In this document: positions 48,895-56,416 of the stretch, piece after piece
Position numbering within the stretch: position 1 is the first letter of the stretch
Layout: each line of letters opens with the position of its first letter
Origin: an uncultured Pelagibacteraceae bacterium
GTDB lineage: Bacteria; Pseudomonadota; Alphaproteobacteria; Pelagibacterales; Pelagibacteraceae
NCBI GenBank assembly: GCA_902554765.1
Contig: CACDPY010000004.1
Coordinates: forward strand, 1 to 57,412
Length of the DNA: 57,412 nt
Direction of reading: 5' to 3'
The notes under the pieces: model-generated
Databases searched by the model: none
What the model was told of the DNA's origin: nothing
What the model saw: only the letters and a program-made list of their open reading frames with translations
Program-made: the position numbers and the translations under genes

Positions 48895-50139
48895 ATGAAA
48901 GATAAGATTATTTATAATTATTTTTTATTATTATTTTCATTAATACCCATATCAATTTTAGCTGGATCAGGGTTTTCAGTATCAAATATATTATTGATAG
49001 ATTTATCATTTTTAATATATATGTTTTATCTCAAAGATTTTTCTTTCTTAAAGCATGAGTCGATTAAATATCTTTTAATATTTTATTTATATTTAATTTT
49101 TAATTCATTTATTTCAATTGATAGTGAACAGGGGGTTTTAAGAAATTTTGGATTTATAAGGGTTATTATCTTTTTTATAGCCTTGAATTTTTTCTTTAAC
49201 CAAAAATCGTTTTTAGAAAAAACCTTAATTATTTGGTCATTAATCTTTTTAGTTGTTGTATTTGATATTTTTTTTGAGAGGTTTAATGGAACAAATTTAT
49301 TAGGTTATCCAAAAGAGTCTACAGTATACTTAGCAAAAAGAATTGTAAGTTTTTTTAGGGATGAACCTATTGTTGGTGGTTTTGTAAATGCATTTTATTT
49401 GATTTTAATTGGATTTTTATTAAATAAGTTTGGACCAAAAAAATCTAAATATATTCTAATCTTATCAATGGTTTTTTTTATTTCTATACTAATAACAGGT
49501 GAAAGATCAAATACCTTAAGAGCAGGGTTGGGAATTTTACTATTTTTTATTTTTTATAAAGACTTCAATTTAAGACATAAATTAATTTCTTTAATAACTA
49601 TGGTTTTATTATTGTTCATTCTAATTATTAATTCAGAATTTTTAAAGGGGCGATTTATAGTACAATTCAAGCAGGCTATAACTAATGATGGTCTATATCT
49701 TAGAATTTATAAATCTGGTTTTGAGGTTTTTAAAAATTATCCTTTATTTGGAGTAGGTAATAAAAATTATAGAGTAGAAACCTGCAAAAACACAAATAAC
49801 AAAAGTATTAAAACTCAAAAAAAATATAAATGCACAACCCATCCTCATCAAATTTATTTAGAATTTTTATCCGAACATGGTTTATTGGGAAGTCTCATAA
49901 TGTTTTTTTTACTTTATAAATTAATTTTTTCAAAAATTAAGAGTGTAATTAGAAGTGACAATTATTTACAATTAGGTAGTTTTATTTATCTGATACTAGT
50001 ATTTCTACCAATAATACCCAGCGGTGCATTTTTTAATGATTATATGATAACTTTATTTATTATTAATCTGTCTATTTTTTACGCTTCTAATTTGAATTTG
50101 AATATTTTTCATAATGATATTAAAAACAATCATAACTAA
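48895..50139 (+). CDS. O-antigen ligase-like polytopic membrane protein
   Basis: Membrane protein of 414 aa from the ATG at 48895; a TTG at 48889 would add two residues. About ten hydrophobic helices are present. The large periplasmic loop of the Wzy/WaaL family lies near residues 270-330 and includes FEVFKNYPLFGVGNKNYRVETC and THPHQIYLEFLSEHGLLGSL, the latter the family's conserved H-x-H/Y-x-E-like segment. It probably ligates or polymerises a surface glycan. A polymerase (Wzy) or another glycan ligase of the same superfamily is equally possible. No neighbouring glycan genes are in the window. Confidence 0.75.
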   Translation: MKDKIIYNYFLLLFSLIPISILAGSGFSVSNILLIDLSFLIYMFYLKDFSFLKHESIKYLLIFYLYLIFNSFISIDSEQGVLRNFGFIRVIIFFIALNFFFNQKSFLEKTLIIWSLIFLVVVFDIFFERFNGTNLLGYPKESTVYLAKRIVSFFRDEPIVGGFVNAFYLILIGFLLNKFGPKKSKYILILSMVFFISILITGERSNTLRAGLGILLFFIFYKDFNLRHKLISLITMVLLLFILIINSEFLKGRFIVQFKQAITNDGLYLRIYKSGFEVFKNYPLFGVGNKNYRVETCKNTNNKSIKTQKKYKCTTHPHQIYLEFLSEHGLLGSLIMFFLLYKLIFSKIKSVIRSDNYLQLGSFIYLILVFLPIIPSGAFFNDYMITLFIINLSIFYASNLNLNIFHNDIKNNHN

Positions 50140-50157
50140 TTGAATGATTAGATTTAG

Positions 50158-50232
50158 GGGCCGTTAGCTCAATAGTAGAGTACTGCATTGACATTGCAGG
50201 GGTAGTTGGAGCGTAACCAACACGGCCCACCA
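50158..50232 (+). tRNA. tRNA-Val (anticodon GAC) with atypical D- and T-loops
   Basis: A 75-nt cloverleaf with encoded CCA. The acceptor GGGCCGT/ACGGCCC, anticodon CTGCA/TGCAG and T-stem GTTGG/CCAAC are perfectly paired, and the discriminator is A. The anticodon loop TTGACAT gives GAC. The D-loop is AATAGTA, without the usual GG pair at 18-19, and the T-loop is AGCGTAA instead of TTCRANN, so the standard D-T loop contacts are altered. It could be a functional oddity or a non-functional copy. A canonical reading of the arm is not possible. Confidence 0.75.
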
Positions 50233-50313
50233 ATTTTTAATATTTTTTTATTTCATTATTTTTCTTAACTTGAATAGAAATAAAAATTAAAGTAAAAGCT
50301 TACTAATTGAGTA

Positions 50314-50390
50314 GGGCCTGTAGCTCAGTTGGTTAGAGCAGTACACTCATAATGTATTGGTCCCAGGTTCGAGTCCTGGCGGGCCCACCA
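50314..50390 (+). tRNA. tRNA with CAT anticodon, probably tRNA-Ile2 (lysidine)
   Basis: A 77-nt canonical cloverleaf with encoded CCA. Acceptor GGGCCTG/CGGGCCC has one T-G pair, the D-loop has GG, the T-loop is TTCGAGT and the anticodon loop is CTCATAA. It lacks the initiator features (C1-A72 mismatch and three G-C pairs below the anticodon). C4-G69 and C5-G68, used by TilS to pick tRNA-Ile2 in E. coli, are present, and the TTGGTC variable-arm sequence also resembles Ile2. Elongator tRNA-Met remains the alternative. Confidence 0.85.
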
Positions 50391-50406
50391 AAGTTTTGAG
50401 TAAGTT

Positions 50407-50988
50407 TTAAAAATCTTTTAAAGTTCTGAGAAGCACTTCTATATTTCCATCATTAGAATTAAGAATAGATGCGAATTCTTCTTTTTGTGTTCTTGCTAAA
50501 CTAAGTCCTTCTATAATTAGATCTCTTATTAAAGGGTTTTCAGGATCATTAGTATAAATTCTCCAATCAATTTTTACTTCAGGTCTATCTTTTGTGCCTT
50601 TAAGTAAGCTTTTTACAATTGTATATTTTTCATTCAGAATATCTTTTCCGTAAACATCAATTTCAGGATTAGTATATTCTGCTAATCTGCTTGAAAAACT
50701 TTTCAAAAAGTAATTGTTAAATAATTTTAAGTACTCTTTTTTTTGATCATTATTAAGTGTTTTTCTTATTGGGCCTAAAGTATAAAAACCAATTCCTTTA
50801 ATATCAACTGTCTCTTGCGCTATCTTCTTAAGCTCCTCTATTTTTTCTTCTTTAGATATATCATTTGATAATAAACTTGAAGCTCTGTTGACAGTTGATT
50901 GTACGAAAATATCAGGTTCTATTGAAACCGAAGGAAAACAACTTAAAATATAAATTATTAAACTAACAATCGAATGTTTTAATTTCAT
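50407..50988 (-). CDS. mlaC: MlaC-like phospholipid-binding protein (toluene tolerance family)
   Basis: Periplasmic lipid carrier, 193 aa. The signal peptide is about residues 1-22 (LKHSIVSLIIYILSCFPSVS). The mature protein follows the MlaC/Ttg2D pattern: KGIGFYTLGPIRKTLNNDQKKEYLKLFNNYFLKSF, then VKIDWRIYTNDPENPLIRDLIIEGLSLARTQKEEFASIL. It shuttles phospholipid between the outer-membrane MlaA and an inner-membrane ABC transporter (MlaFEDB, not in window). It lies 16 bp after mlaA in the same direction. Confidence 0.88.
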   Translation of the reverse strand: MKLKHSIVSLIIYILSCFPSVSIEPDIFVQSTVNRASSLLSNDISKEEKIEELKKIAQETVDIKGIGFYTLGPIRKTLNNDQKKEYLKLFNNYFLKSFSSRLAEYTNPEIDVYGKDILNEKYTIVKSLLKGTKDRPEVKIDWRIYTNDPENPLIRDLIIEGLSLARTQKEEFASILNSNDGNIEVLLRTLKDF

Positions 50989-51004
50989 TAATGACTAAGT
51001 TTAG

Positions 51005-51793
51005 TTATTGACTATCTATTTCTTCCCAATCACCATCATTTTGGGTATTAATTATTTTTTTTGAATTTAAAATTTTTTGTTGTCTATCCTGAAGATACAA
51101 ACTTTTTACCGACGCGTAAAAATCTAAGGAATTTTCTTGAAGATTTTTTATTGAGTCAAAGTTTTTAGCTCTAAAATCAACTCCAGCAGTTCCTTTAGAT
51201 GAGTAGTAGTCAAAATCGCTAAAGTGATGAGTGTCATTTCTGACAGTCACATTGTACCAAGCATCACCACCTAAAAAATTTATTGAAGAACCAACAACAT
51301 CTCTTGTAGTACTAGGGCCCAAAACTGGAAGCACTATATAACATCCTGGACCTACCCCATGTTTTGCTAATGATTGCCCGTAATCTTCTTTTTCAGTTTC
51401 ATTTAATCCAAAATATTGCGCAACATCCACTAATCCTAAAACTCCTACTGTTGTGTTAATTAAAAATCTACCAGTGTTAATGCCTGCTTTGGTAAAATCT
51501 CCCTGTAGAATGTTATTAGGAACTGTTACAAGATTTGACAAGTTATTTAAAGAATTACTCACACCATTTTTTATTGGAGAAGGGAAAGTTCTATACGCGC
51601 TTGCTAATGGTTTAAATATAATTCCATCTAATGCTTGATTAAATGCAAAAGTTGCACGATTAACTTTTTCAAAACAATCATTAATTTCTGCTGGATCATT
51701 TTTTTTTAATATTAAATCTCCATCAGAACTAGCCTGTACATTTAAAGTTAACGCACAGGTTGTAATTAAAATAAACGCAAATTTTCTTATCAT
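51005..51793 (-). CDS. mlaA: MlaA (VacJ) family outer-membrane lipid-asymmetry protein
   Basis: Protein of 262 aa. Family segments: DCFEKVNRATFAFNQALDGIIFKPLASAYR, VRNGVSNSLNNLSNLVTVPNNILQG-like repeats, and GVGPGCYIVLPVLGPSTTRDVVG. Secretion signal at 1-22 (IRKFAFILITTCALTLNVQA). A Cys lies in ITTCA, but Thr at -1 does not fit the lipobox, so cleavage after VQA by ordinary signal peptidase looks more likely, giving a non-lipidated MlaA. With MlaC it removes misplaced phospholipid from the outer leaflet. Confidence 0.93.
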   Translation of the reverse strand: MIRKFAFILITTCALTLNVQASSDGDLILKKNDPAEINDCFEKVNRATFAFNQALDGIIFKPLASAYRTFPSPIKNGVSNSLNNLSNLVTVPNNILQGDFTKAGINTGRFLINTTVGVLGLVDVAQYFGLNETEKEDYGQSLAKHGVGPGCYIVLPVLGPSTTRDVVGSSINFLGGDAWYNVTVRNDTHHFSDFDYYSSKGTAGVDFRAKNFDSIKNLQENSLDFYASVKSLYLQDRQQKILNSKKIINTQNDGDWEEIDSQ

Positions 51794-51845
51794 AGCTGTT
51801 CTTATAATATATTAAAAATTAAAGTAAAATAACTATTTGATTTAA

Positions 51846-52589
51846 ATGAATGCAAAATTTGGCTTAAATTTGCCTAAATATTACTCAATTAATTTTAACC
51901 TACCTAAAAGAAGTAGGAAAAAGATTATTTTTATTATCTTACACTACACTGGAATGAAAAAAGAATCAGCTGCAATAAAAAGACTTTGCGATCCTAAGTC
52001 CAAAGTAAGCTCACATTATTTTATTAAAAATAGTGGAGAGGTATTAAGTTTAGTCCCAGATCTATATGAGGCATGGCATGCAGGAGTTTCCTCGTGGCAA
52101 AAACTTAAGTCATTAAACAAGTATTCTATTGGCATTGAAATTAATAATCCTGGACATGATAACGGTTATAAAGAATTTTCCTCAAAGCAAATATTTTCTC
52201 TCACAAAATTAATTAAATATTTAGTAAAAAAATATAATATCAAAAAACAAAATATTCTTGGTCACTCAGATATATCTCCAGATCGTAAAAAAGACCCTGG
52301 TGAAAAGTTTCCATGGAAAAAGTTAGCAAAAAAAAAATTGTGTAAATGGCATAATTTAGATGAAAAAAAAATTGAAAAATTTAGGAACTTTAAGATTAGA
52401 GATTTAGAGGAAAAAAAATTTCTTAGAAATTTATGTGATATTGGTTACCCAAAAATAGCTGGAAAAAATACAAAAATAAAAAAAATTAATCTTACAAAAG
52501 CGTTTCAAAGAAGATTCAGACAAAAGCTGATTAATGGCAAAATCGATCAAGAGTGTCTTTTAATTAGTAAAAATCTTGTTAAATATTAA
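51846..52589 (+). CDS. N-acetylmuramoyl-L-alanine amidase (AmiD/AmpD type)
   Basis: Zinc amidase, 247 aa, cutting the lactyl-amide bond of peptidoglycan or muropeptides. The amidase_2 motifs are FIILHYTGMKKESAAIKRL (first zinc His), SSHYFIKNSGEVLSLV, EAWHAGVSSW (second His), SIGIEINNPG (catalytic Glu) and ILGHSDISPDRKKDPGEKFPW. The C-terminal 70 residues (RNLCDIGYPKIAGKN to AFQRRFRQKLINGKI) look like a peptidoglycan-binding domain. No signal peptide is obvious, so it may act in the cytoplasm like AmpD. It ends about 45 bp before rnpB. Confidence 0.9.
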   Translation: MNAKFGLNLPKYYSINFNLPKRSRKKIIFIILHYTGMKKESAAIKRLCDPKSKVSSHYFIKNSGEVLSLVPDLYEAWHAGVSSWQKLKSLNKYSIGIEINNPGHDNGYKEFSSKQIFSLTKLIKYLVKKYNIKKQNILGHSDISPDRKKDPGEKFPWKKLAKKKLCKWHNLDEKKIEKFRNFKIRDLEEKKFLRNLCDIGYPKIAGKNTKIKKINLTKAFQRRFRQKLINGKIDQECLLISKNLVKY

Positions 52590-52633
52590 TTTATTATACT
52601 TGAAATTTAGCTATTAAATTATAAATTGTATTC

Positions 52634-52990
52634 GCCAGATGAACGACTTATTGCTTTAATCACATTAAAGAGGAAAGTCCGGACTCTACAAGGATACAGT
52701 GCCAGGTAACACCTGGCGGGGGCAACCCTAGGGATAGTGCCACAGAAAATAAACCGCCATAACATGGCAAGGGTGAAAAGGTGTGGTAAGAGCACACCGG
52801 TTCTATTGGTAACAATGAACGCTGGAAAACCCCACTGGGAGCAAGACTAAGTAGAGATGACATTGTTGTAAAACTAAAAGCCATCCTTGGCTAGTCATCA
52901 GGGTTAGTTGCTTGAGCTTAAGAGTGATCTTAGGCCTAGACAAATGATAAGTTTAAATGACAGAACCCGGCTTATAGTTTATCTGGCAAA
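52634..52990 (+). ncRNA. rnpB: RNase P RNA (type A, bacterial)
   Basis: Catalytic RNA of tRNA 5' maturation, about 357 nt. P1 pairs GCCAGAT (52634-52640) with ATCTGGC (52981-52987). Universal elements are in order: GAGGAAAGTCCGGACT (P3/P4 5' side), CACAGAAAATAAACCGCC, AAGGGTGAAAAGGTG, GTAAGAGCACACCGG, and the 3' P4 strand GACAGAACCCGGCTTA. The exact ends are estimated from P1. It sits alone in the 563-bp gap between the amidase gene and mraZ. Confidence 0.96.
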
Positions 52991-53082
52991 TCTTTAAAAA
53001 AAAATTTCTTAGATAAATGTTCACGTTTTGATTCACTTTGATACAGATTTACATTGTTAAATAACCTAAAATATAGAGGGTA

Positions 53083-53111
53083 TTGACTCTATTCAAAAAA
53101 ACCCATAATAT
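53083..53111 (+). promoter_or_regulatory. Promoter of mraZ-ftsZ division cluster
   Basis: TTGACT (53083-53088) and TAATAT (53106-53111) are separated by exactly 17 bases, a near-ideal sigma-70 pair. The GANTC site GACTC (53085-53089) overlaps the -35 box. Another GANTC, GATTC, lies upstream at 53030-53034. The MraZ boxes overlap the -10. Confidence 0.7.
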
Positions 53112-53134
53112 CCCATATATTCCCAAATATGGGT
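53101..53134 (-). promoter_or_regulatory. MraZ operator, three TGGG repeats with 10-bp period
   Basis: On the minus strand, TGGGA (53121-53125), TGGGA (53111-53115) and TGGGT (53101-53105) repeat every 10 bases with 5-base spacers, as in the MraZ box known from E. coli. A fourth TGGGT lies on the plus strand (53130-53134), making a short inverted arrangement. The boxes flank and cover the -10, so repression by MraZ is predicted. Confidence 0.8.
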
Positions 53135-53152
53135 ATATAGAAATTATGGATT

Positions 53153-53620
53153 ATGTTTTTATCAAGTTACGAAAACAAATTGGACAAGAAAGGAAGGGTT
53201 TCAGTGCCTGCTAGTTATAGATCCTATTTATCTAACTTAGGTTATAATGGAGTAATTTGTTATCCATCTTTCAATAATCAATCAATAGAGGCATGGCCAC
53301 AAGATAGAATAGAAAAAATTTCAAATACAATTGACTCACTAAATCCTTTCGAGGAAAAAAGAGATTATTTTGCAACATCAATATTATCTGAAAGCATAAA
53401 TTTACAGTTTGATAGCGAAGGTAGAATAACGCTTACATCAAAACTACTAAAACATGCAAAAATAAAAAGTAGCATGTTATTTGTTGGTCAAGGAAAAACT
53501 TTTCAAATATGGGAACCAACAACTTTTGAAAAATTTAAGACAAATGCAAGAAAAAAAGCAAATATAAACCGTGCAGGTCTTAAATGGGAAAAACATTTAA
53601 ACAATAAAGAGGGGGAATAA
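53153..53620 (+). CDS. mraZ: Division/cell-wall cluster transcriptional repressor MraZ
   Basis: AbrB-fold DNA-binding protein, 155 aa. It opens FLSSYENKLDKKGRVSVPASYRSYL, the family's first loop, and repeats the motif later as LQFDSEGRITLTSKLLKHA. It forms rings that bind TGGGA repeats in its own promoter; such repeats lie 20-50 bp upstream here, so autoregulation is likely. An out-of-frame ATG at 53146 is not used. It ends one base before the ftsZ ATG, so MraZ probably controls ftsZ directly. Confidence 0.97.
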   Translation: MFLSSYENKLDKKGRVSVPASYRSYLSNLGYNGVICYPSFNNQSIEAWPQDRIEKISNTIDSLNPFEEKRDYFATSILSESINLQFDSEGRITLTSKLLKHAKIKSSMLFVGQGKTFQIWEPTTFEKFKTNARKKANINRAGLKWEKHLNNKEGE

Positions 53621-53621
53621 A

Positions 53622-55082
53622 ATGACAATTAACTTTAAAACGCCAGAGATAAAAGAGTTGCAACCAAGACTTTTAGTCATGGGAGTTGGTGGTGCGGGTG
53701 GAAACGCAATCAATGAAATGATTGAAAATGGAATGCAAGGAGTTGAATTTATTGCAGTAAATACTGATGCGCAAGATTTAAAACACAGTAAAGCAAAATC
53801 AAAAGTACAAATTGGTCTCAATTTAACTAAGGGTTTAGGTGCTGGTGCCAAAATTGATATTGGTCAGGCTGCAGCCGATGAGTCTTTGAATGAAATAATA
53901 AATATTCTGCAAGGAGCAAATATGGTTTTTATTGCAGCTGGAATGGGTGGCGGTACAGGTACTGGTGCAGCACATGTTATAGCCAGAGCAGCAAAAGAAT
54001 TAAATATTTTAACAGTGGGAGTCGTGACACTACCCTTCTTATATGAAGGTCCATCAAGAATGCAAAGAGCACAAATTGGTCTTGAAGAATTAAGAAAGCA
54101 CGTTGATACAATTATAGTTATACCAAATCAAAATTTGTTTAAAATTGCAAATGAGCAAACTACATTTGAAGAATCATTTAATCTTTCAAACAATGTTTTA
54201 ATGCATGGAGTGCAAAGTGTTACCGATTTAATGGTAAGACCTGGTATAATTAATTTAGACTTTGCTGATGTCGAAACTGTTATGGCATCAATGGGTAAAG
54301 CAATGATGGGAACAGGAGAAGCTGAGGGAGAAGGAAGATCTATGAAAGCTACTGAAATGGCAATTAGTAATCCACTAATTGATGACTACACTCTTAAAGG
54401 AGCCAAAGGATTGTTAGTTAATATTACTGGTGGCAAAGATCTTAAATTATTTGAGGTTGATGAAGTTGTTAATAAAATTAGGTCTGAAGTTGAAGCTGAT
54501 GCAGAAGTGATTATTGGAGCTATAACAGATCCATCACTTGAGGGCAAAATTAGAGTTTCAATAGTAGCAACATCTTTAGATAATCAACAACCAGAGTCTA
54601 AGTCGGTTGTTAATATGGTGCATAGAATACAAAATAGAAATACGGGATATTCTGATTTTGGGCCAAATGGTAATTCAACATCTTTTGCTTTTTCTAACAA
54701 TTCTCCAAATCCAGTTATTCACGGAGCCAATGCTTTAAAACTTGAAAATGAAATTGTCTCAGAAAACTTTAATGACTCAATAAATGATGTGAATAATCAA
54801 TATCATGAAGAATTAGTCAAAAATCAAGAAGCCGAAAGTGTTATTGAAAATACTTCTAATGAAAATGAGGTATCTTTTTCTCAAGAAGCATTTGAAACAC
54901 AAGAAAGTAAGGATGAAAAATCTGTTGATCTTAAAGAATTTGGTGTTGATTCAGAAGAGCTAGATTTATTTAATTCAGAAAATCAAGCTTCTACTTCAGA
55001 AGATTTACTAAGTACATCTGAGTCTGATCATGATGATGATGATCTAGAAATACCTGCATTTTTAAGAAGACAAAAGAATTAA
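53622..55082 (+). CDS. ftsZ: Cell division protein FtsZ
   Basis: Tubulin-like GTPase of the division ring, 486 aa. The GTP-binding loop GMGGGTGTG is at residues 107-115; the N-terminal VMGVGGAGGNAINEM and the T7 region NLDFADVETVM are conserved. A long acidic, disordered linker (about 330-470) leads to the C-terminal peptide DLEIPAFLRRQ, which binds FtsA/ZipA-type partners. A strong Shine-Dalgarno (GAGGGGGA) precedes the ATG, unusual in this window. Its place right after mraZ, rather than after ftsQA, is unusual. Confidence 0.98.
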   Translation: MTINFKTPEIKELQPRLLVMGVGGAGGNAINEMIENGMQGVEFIAVNTDAQDLKHSKAKSKVQIGLNLTKGLGAGAKIDIGQAAADESLNEIINILQGANMVFIAAGMGGGTGTGAAHVIARAAKELNILTVGVVTLPFLYEGPSRMQRAQIGLEELRKHVDTIIVIPNQNLFKIANEQTTFEESFNLSNNVLMHGVQSVTDLMVRPGIINLDFADVETVMASMGKAMMGTGEAEGEGRSMKATEMAISNPLIDDYTLKGAKGLLVNITGGKDLKLFEVDEVVNKIRSEVEADAEVIIGAITDPSLEGKIRVSIVATSLDNQQPESKSVVNMVHRIQNRNTGYSDFGPNGNSTSFAFSNNSPNPVIHGANALKLENEIVSENFNDSINDVNNQYHEELVKNQEAESVIENTSNENEVSFSQEAFETQESKDEKSVDLKEFGVDSEELDLFNSENQASTSEDLLSTSESDHDDDDLEIPAFLRRQKN

Positions 55083-55100
55083 TGGTCTTCAAAAAAATAA

Positions 55101-56111
55101 ATGGAAGCCACCATGGTATTGGATACTACAAAACATTATCCTGTACTGCTAAATGAAATAATTAGCATTATTACCCCTCAACATGGTGGCACATTTATTG
55201 ATTGCACGTTTGGTCAAGGTGGATACACAAATAAAATTCTAAGTTTTAAAAACAGTCAAGTAATAGGTTTAGATAGAGATCCAAAAAGTAAAAAAGAGGC
55301 TGATAAAATATCAAAAGAATTTCAAAATAGATTTATCTTTAAAAACAAAAAATTTAGCGAATTGCAAAATCTGAAGCTAAAGAATGAAAAAATTAGAGGA
55401 ATAATTTTTGATTTAGGCTTCTCTTACACACAAATTAAAGACGACACAAAAGGGTTATCATTTAATTCGACCGGTAAACTTAATATGCAAATGGGTTTAA
55501 ATAGTTTTTCAGCATGTGATGTAATAAATAAATTAGATATTTTTGAACTTACTAAAATTTTTAAGTTTTTTGGTGAGGAAAAAGAGGCAAAAAAAATAGC
55601 AATTAATATTATTAAAGAAAGAAAAATACAGGAAATAGATACTAAAGTTTTAGTAAAATTAATTGAAAGAGTTAAAAGAAAAAAAACTTTCAAAACACAT
55701 AGCGCCACAAAAATTTTTCAAGCATTAAGAATTTTTGTAAATCAAGAAATAAGTGAGTTAATTAATGGATTAGTTTCCGCTTCAAAAGTATTAAAAAAAG
55801 ATGGGGTTTTGGCTGTAGTTACTTTTCACTCTTTAGAAGATAAAATAGTTAAATATTTTTTTAAATCTTTGTCAGAAAATAAAAGTGTATCTCGGTATCT
55901 TCCTAAAATAAATCAACAAAAAATATTATTTAGAATGCCGGAAAAAAAACCCATAATACCTTCTGATAAAGAAATAAGTGAAAATCTACCATCTAGGTCT
56001 GCGAAACTTAGATATGTATTTAAAAAAGAGGATTTTTATGAATTCGAGACAGATATTCATAGAAAATTCAAATATTTGGTAGATATTGAAAATTTTGGAA
56101 AAAAGCTGTGA
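55101..56111 (+). CDS. rsmH: 16S rRNA (cytosine(1402)-N4)-methyltransferase RsmH
   Basis: Methylates 16S rRNA C1402, 336 aa (formerly MraW). The family opening [36 protein letters not shown] holds the SAM-binding glycine loop. Later motifs are [30 protein letters not shown] and the C-terminal [17 protein letters not shown]. The start may be the ATG at 55101 or the in-frame ATG at 55113, which has GGAAG upstream; the choice is not resolved. It follows ftsZ by 18 bp and overlaps the ftsL GTG. Confidence 0.97.
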   Translation: MEATMVLDTTKHYPVLLNEIISIITPQHGGTFIDCTFGQGGYTNKILSFKNSQVIGLDRDPKSKKEADKISKEFQNRFIFKNKKFSELQNLKLKNEKIRGIIFDLGFSYTQIKDDTKGLSFNSTGKLNMQMGLNSFSACDVINKLDIFELTKIFKFFGEEKEAKKIAINIIKERKIQEIDTKVLVKLIERVKRKKTFKTHSATKIFQALRIFVNQEISELINGLVSASKVLKKDGVLAVVTFHSLEDKIVKYFFKSLSENKSVSRYLPKINQQKILFRMPEKKPIIPSDKEISENLPSRSAKLRYVFKKEDFYEFETDIHRKFKYLVDIENFGKKL

Positions 56112-56416
56112 GAAAATTTTCAGTAGTTTTTTTAATCTTATCTCTGATCTTGTTTACAGCAATAATAAAAAATTCAACAAAAAGAATTGATGATGAAATT
56201 TTTGCGATTAATGACAATTTAAGGGTCTTAAAAAAAAATTATGAAAATATTAAATTAGAGAATGAGTATCTTAGTTCAACTGAAAAATTAATTGAGATTC
56301 AAAATTTATACTTTGAAGACGATCTAATAAAAAATGATATCAATAAAATTAAAATCATTAATATACAATCAAATAAGTTGGAAATAAAAGAACTAAAATT
56401 TATAAATGAAAAATAA
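56108..56416 (+). CDS. ftsL: Cell division protein FtsL-like
   Basis: Small bitopic membrane protein, 102 aa, GTG start overlapping the rsmH stop by 4 bp. The N-terminal helix [17 protein letters not shown] is followed by a heptad-like coiled coil ([28 protein letters not shown]), the FtsL layout. Direct similarity is weak, and the call rests largely on position between rsmH and ftsI. FtsL with FtsB and FtsQ activates septal peptidoglycan synthesis by FtsW/FtsI. Confidence 0.8.
   Translation: MRKFSVVFLILSLILFTAIIKNSTKRIDDEIFAINDNLRVLKKNYENIKLENEYLSSTEKLIEIQNLYFEDDLIKNDINKIKIINIQSNKLEIKELKFINEK

Noticed and set aside
52660..52884. 74-codon open frame on the minus strand within rnpB
   Set aside because: It is entirely antisense to the conserved core of RNase P RNA; GC-rich structured RNA leaves open frames by chance. 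Its translation has no recognisable family.
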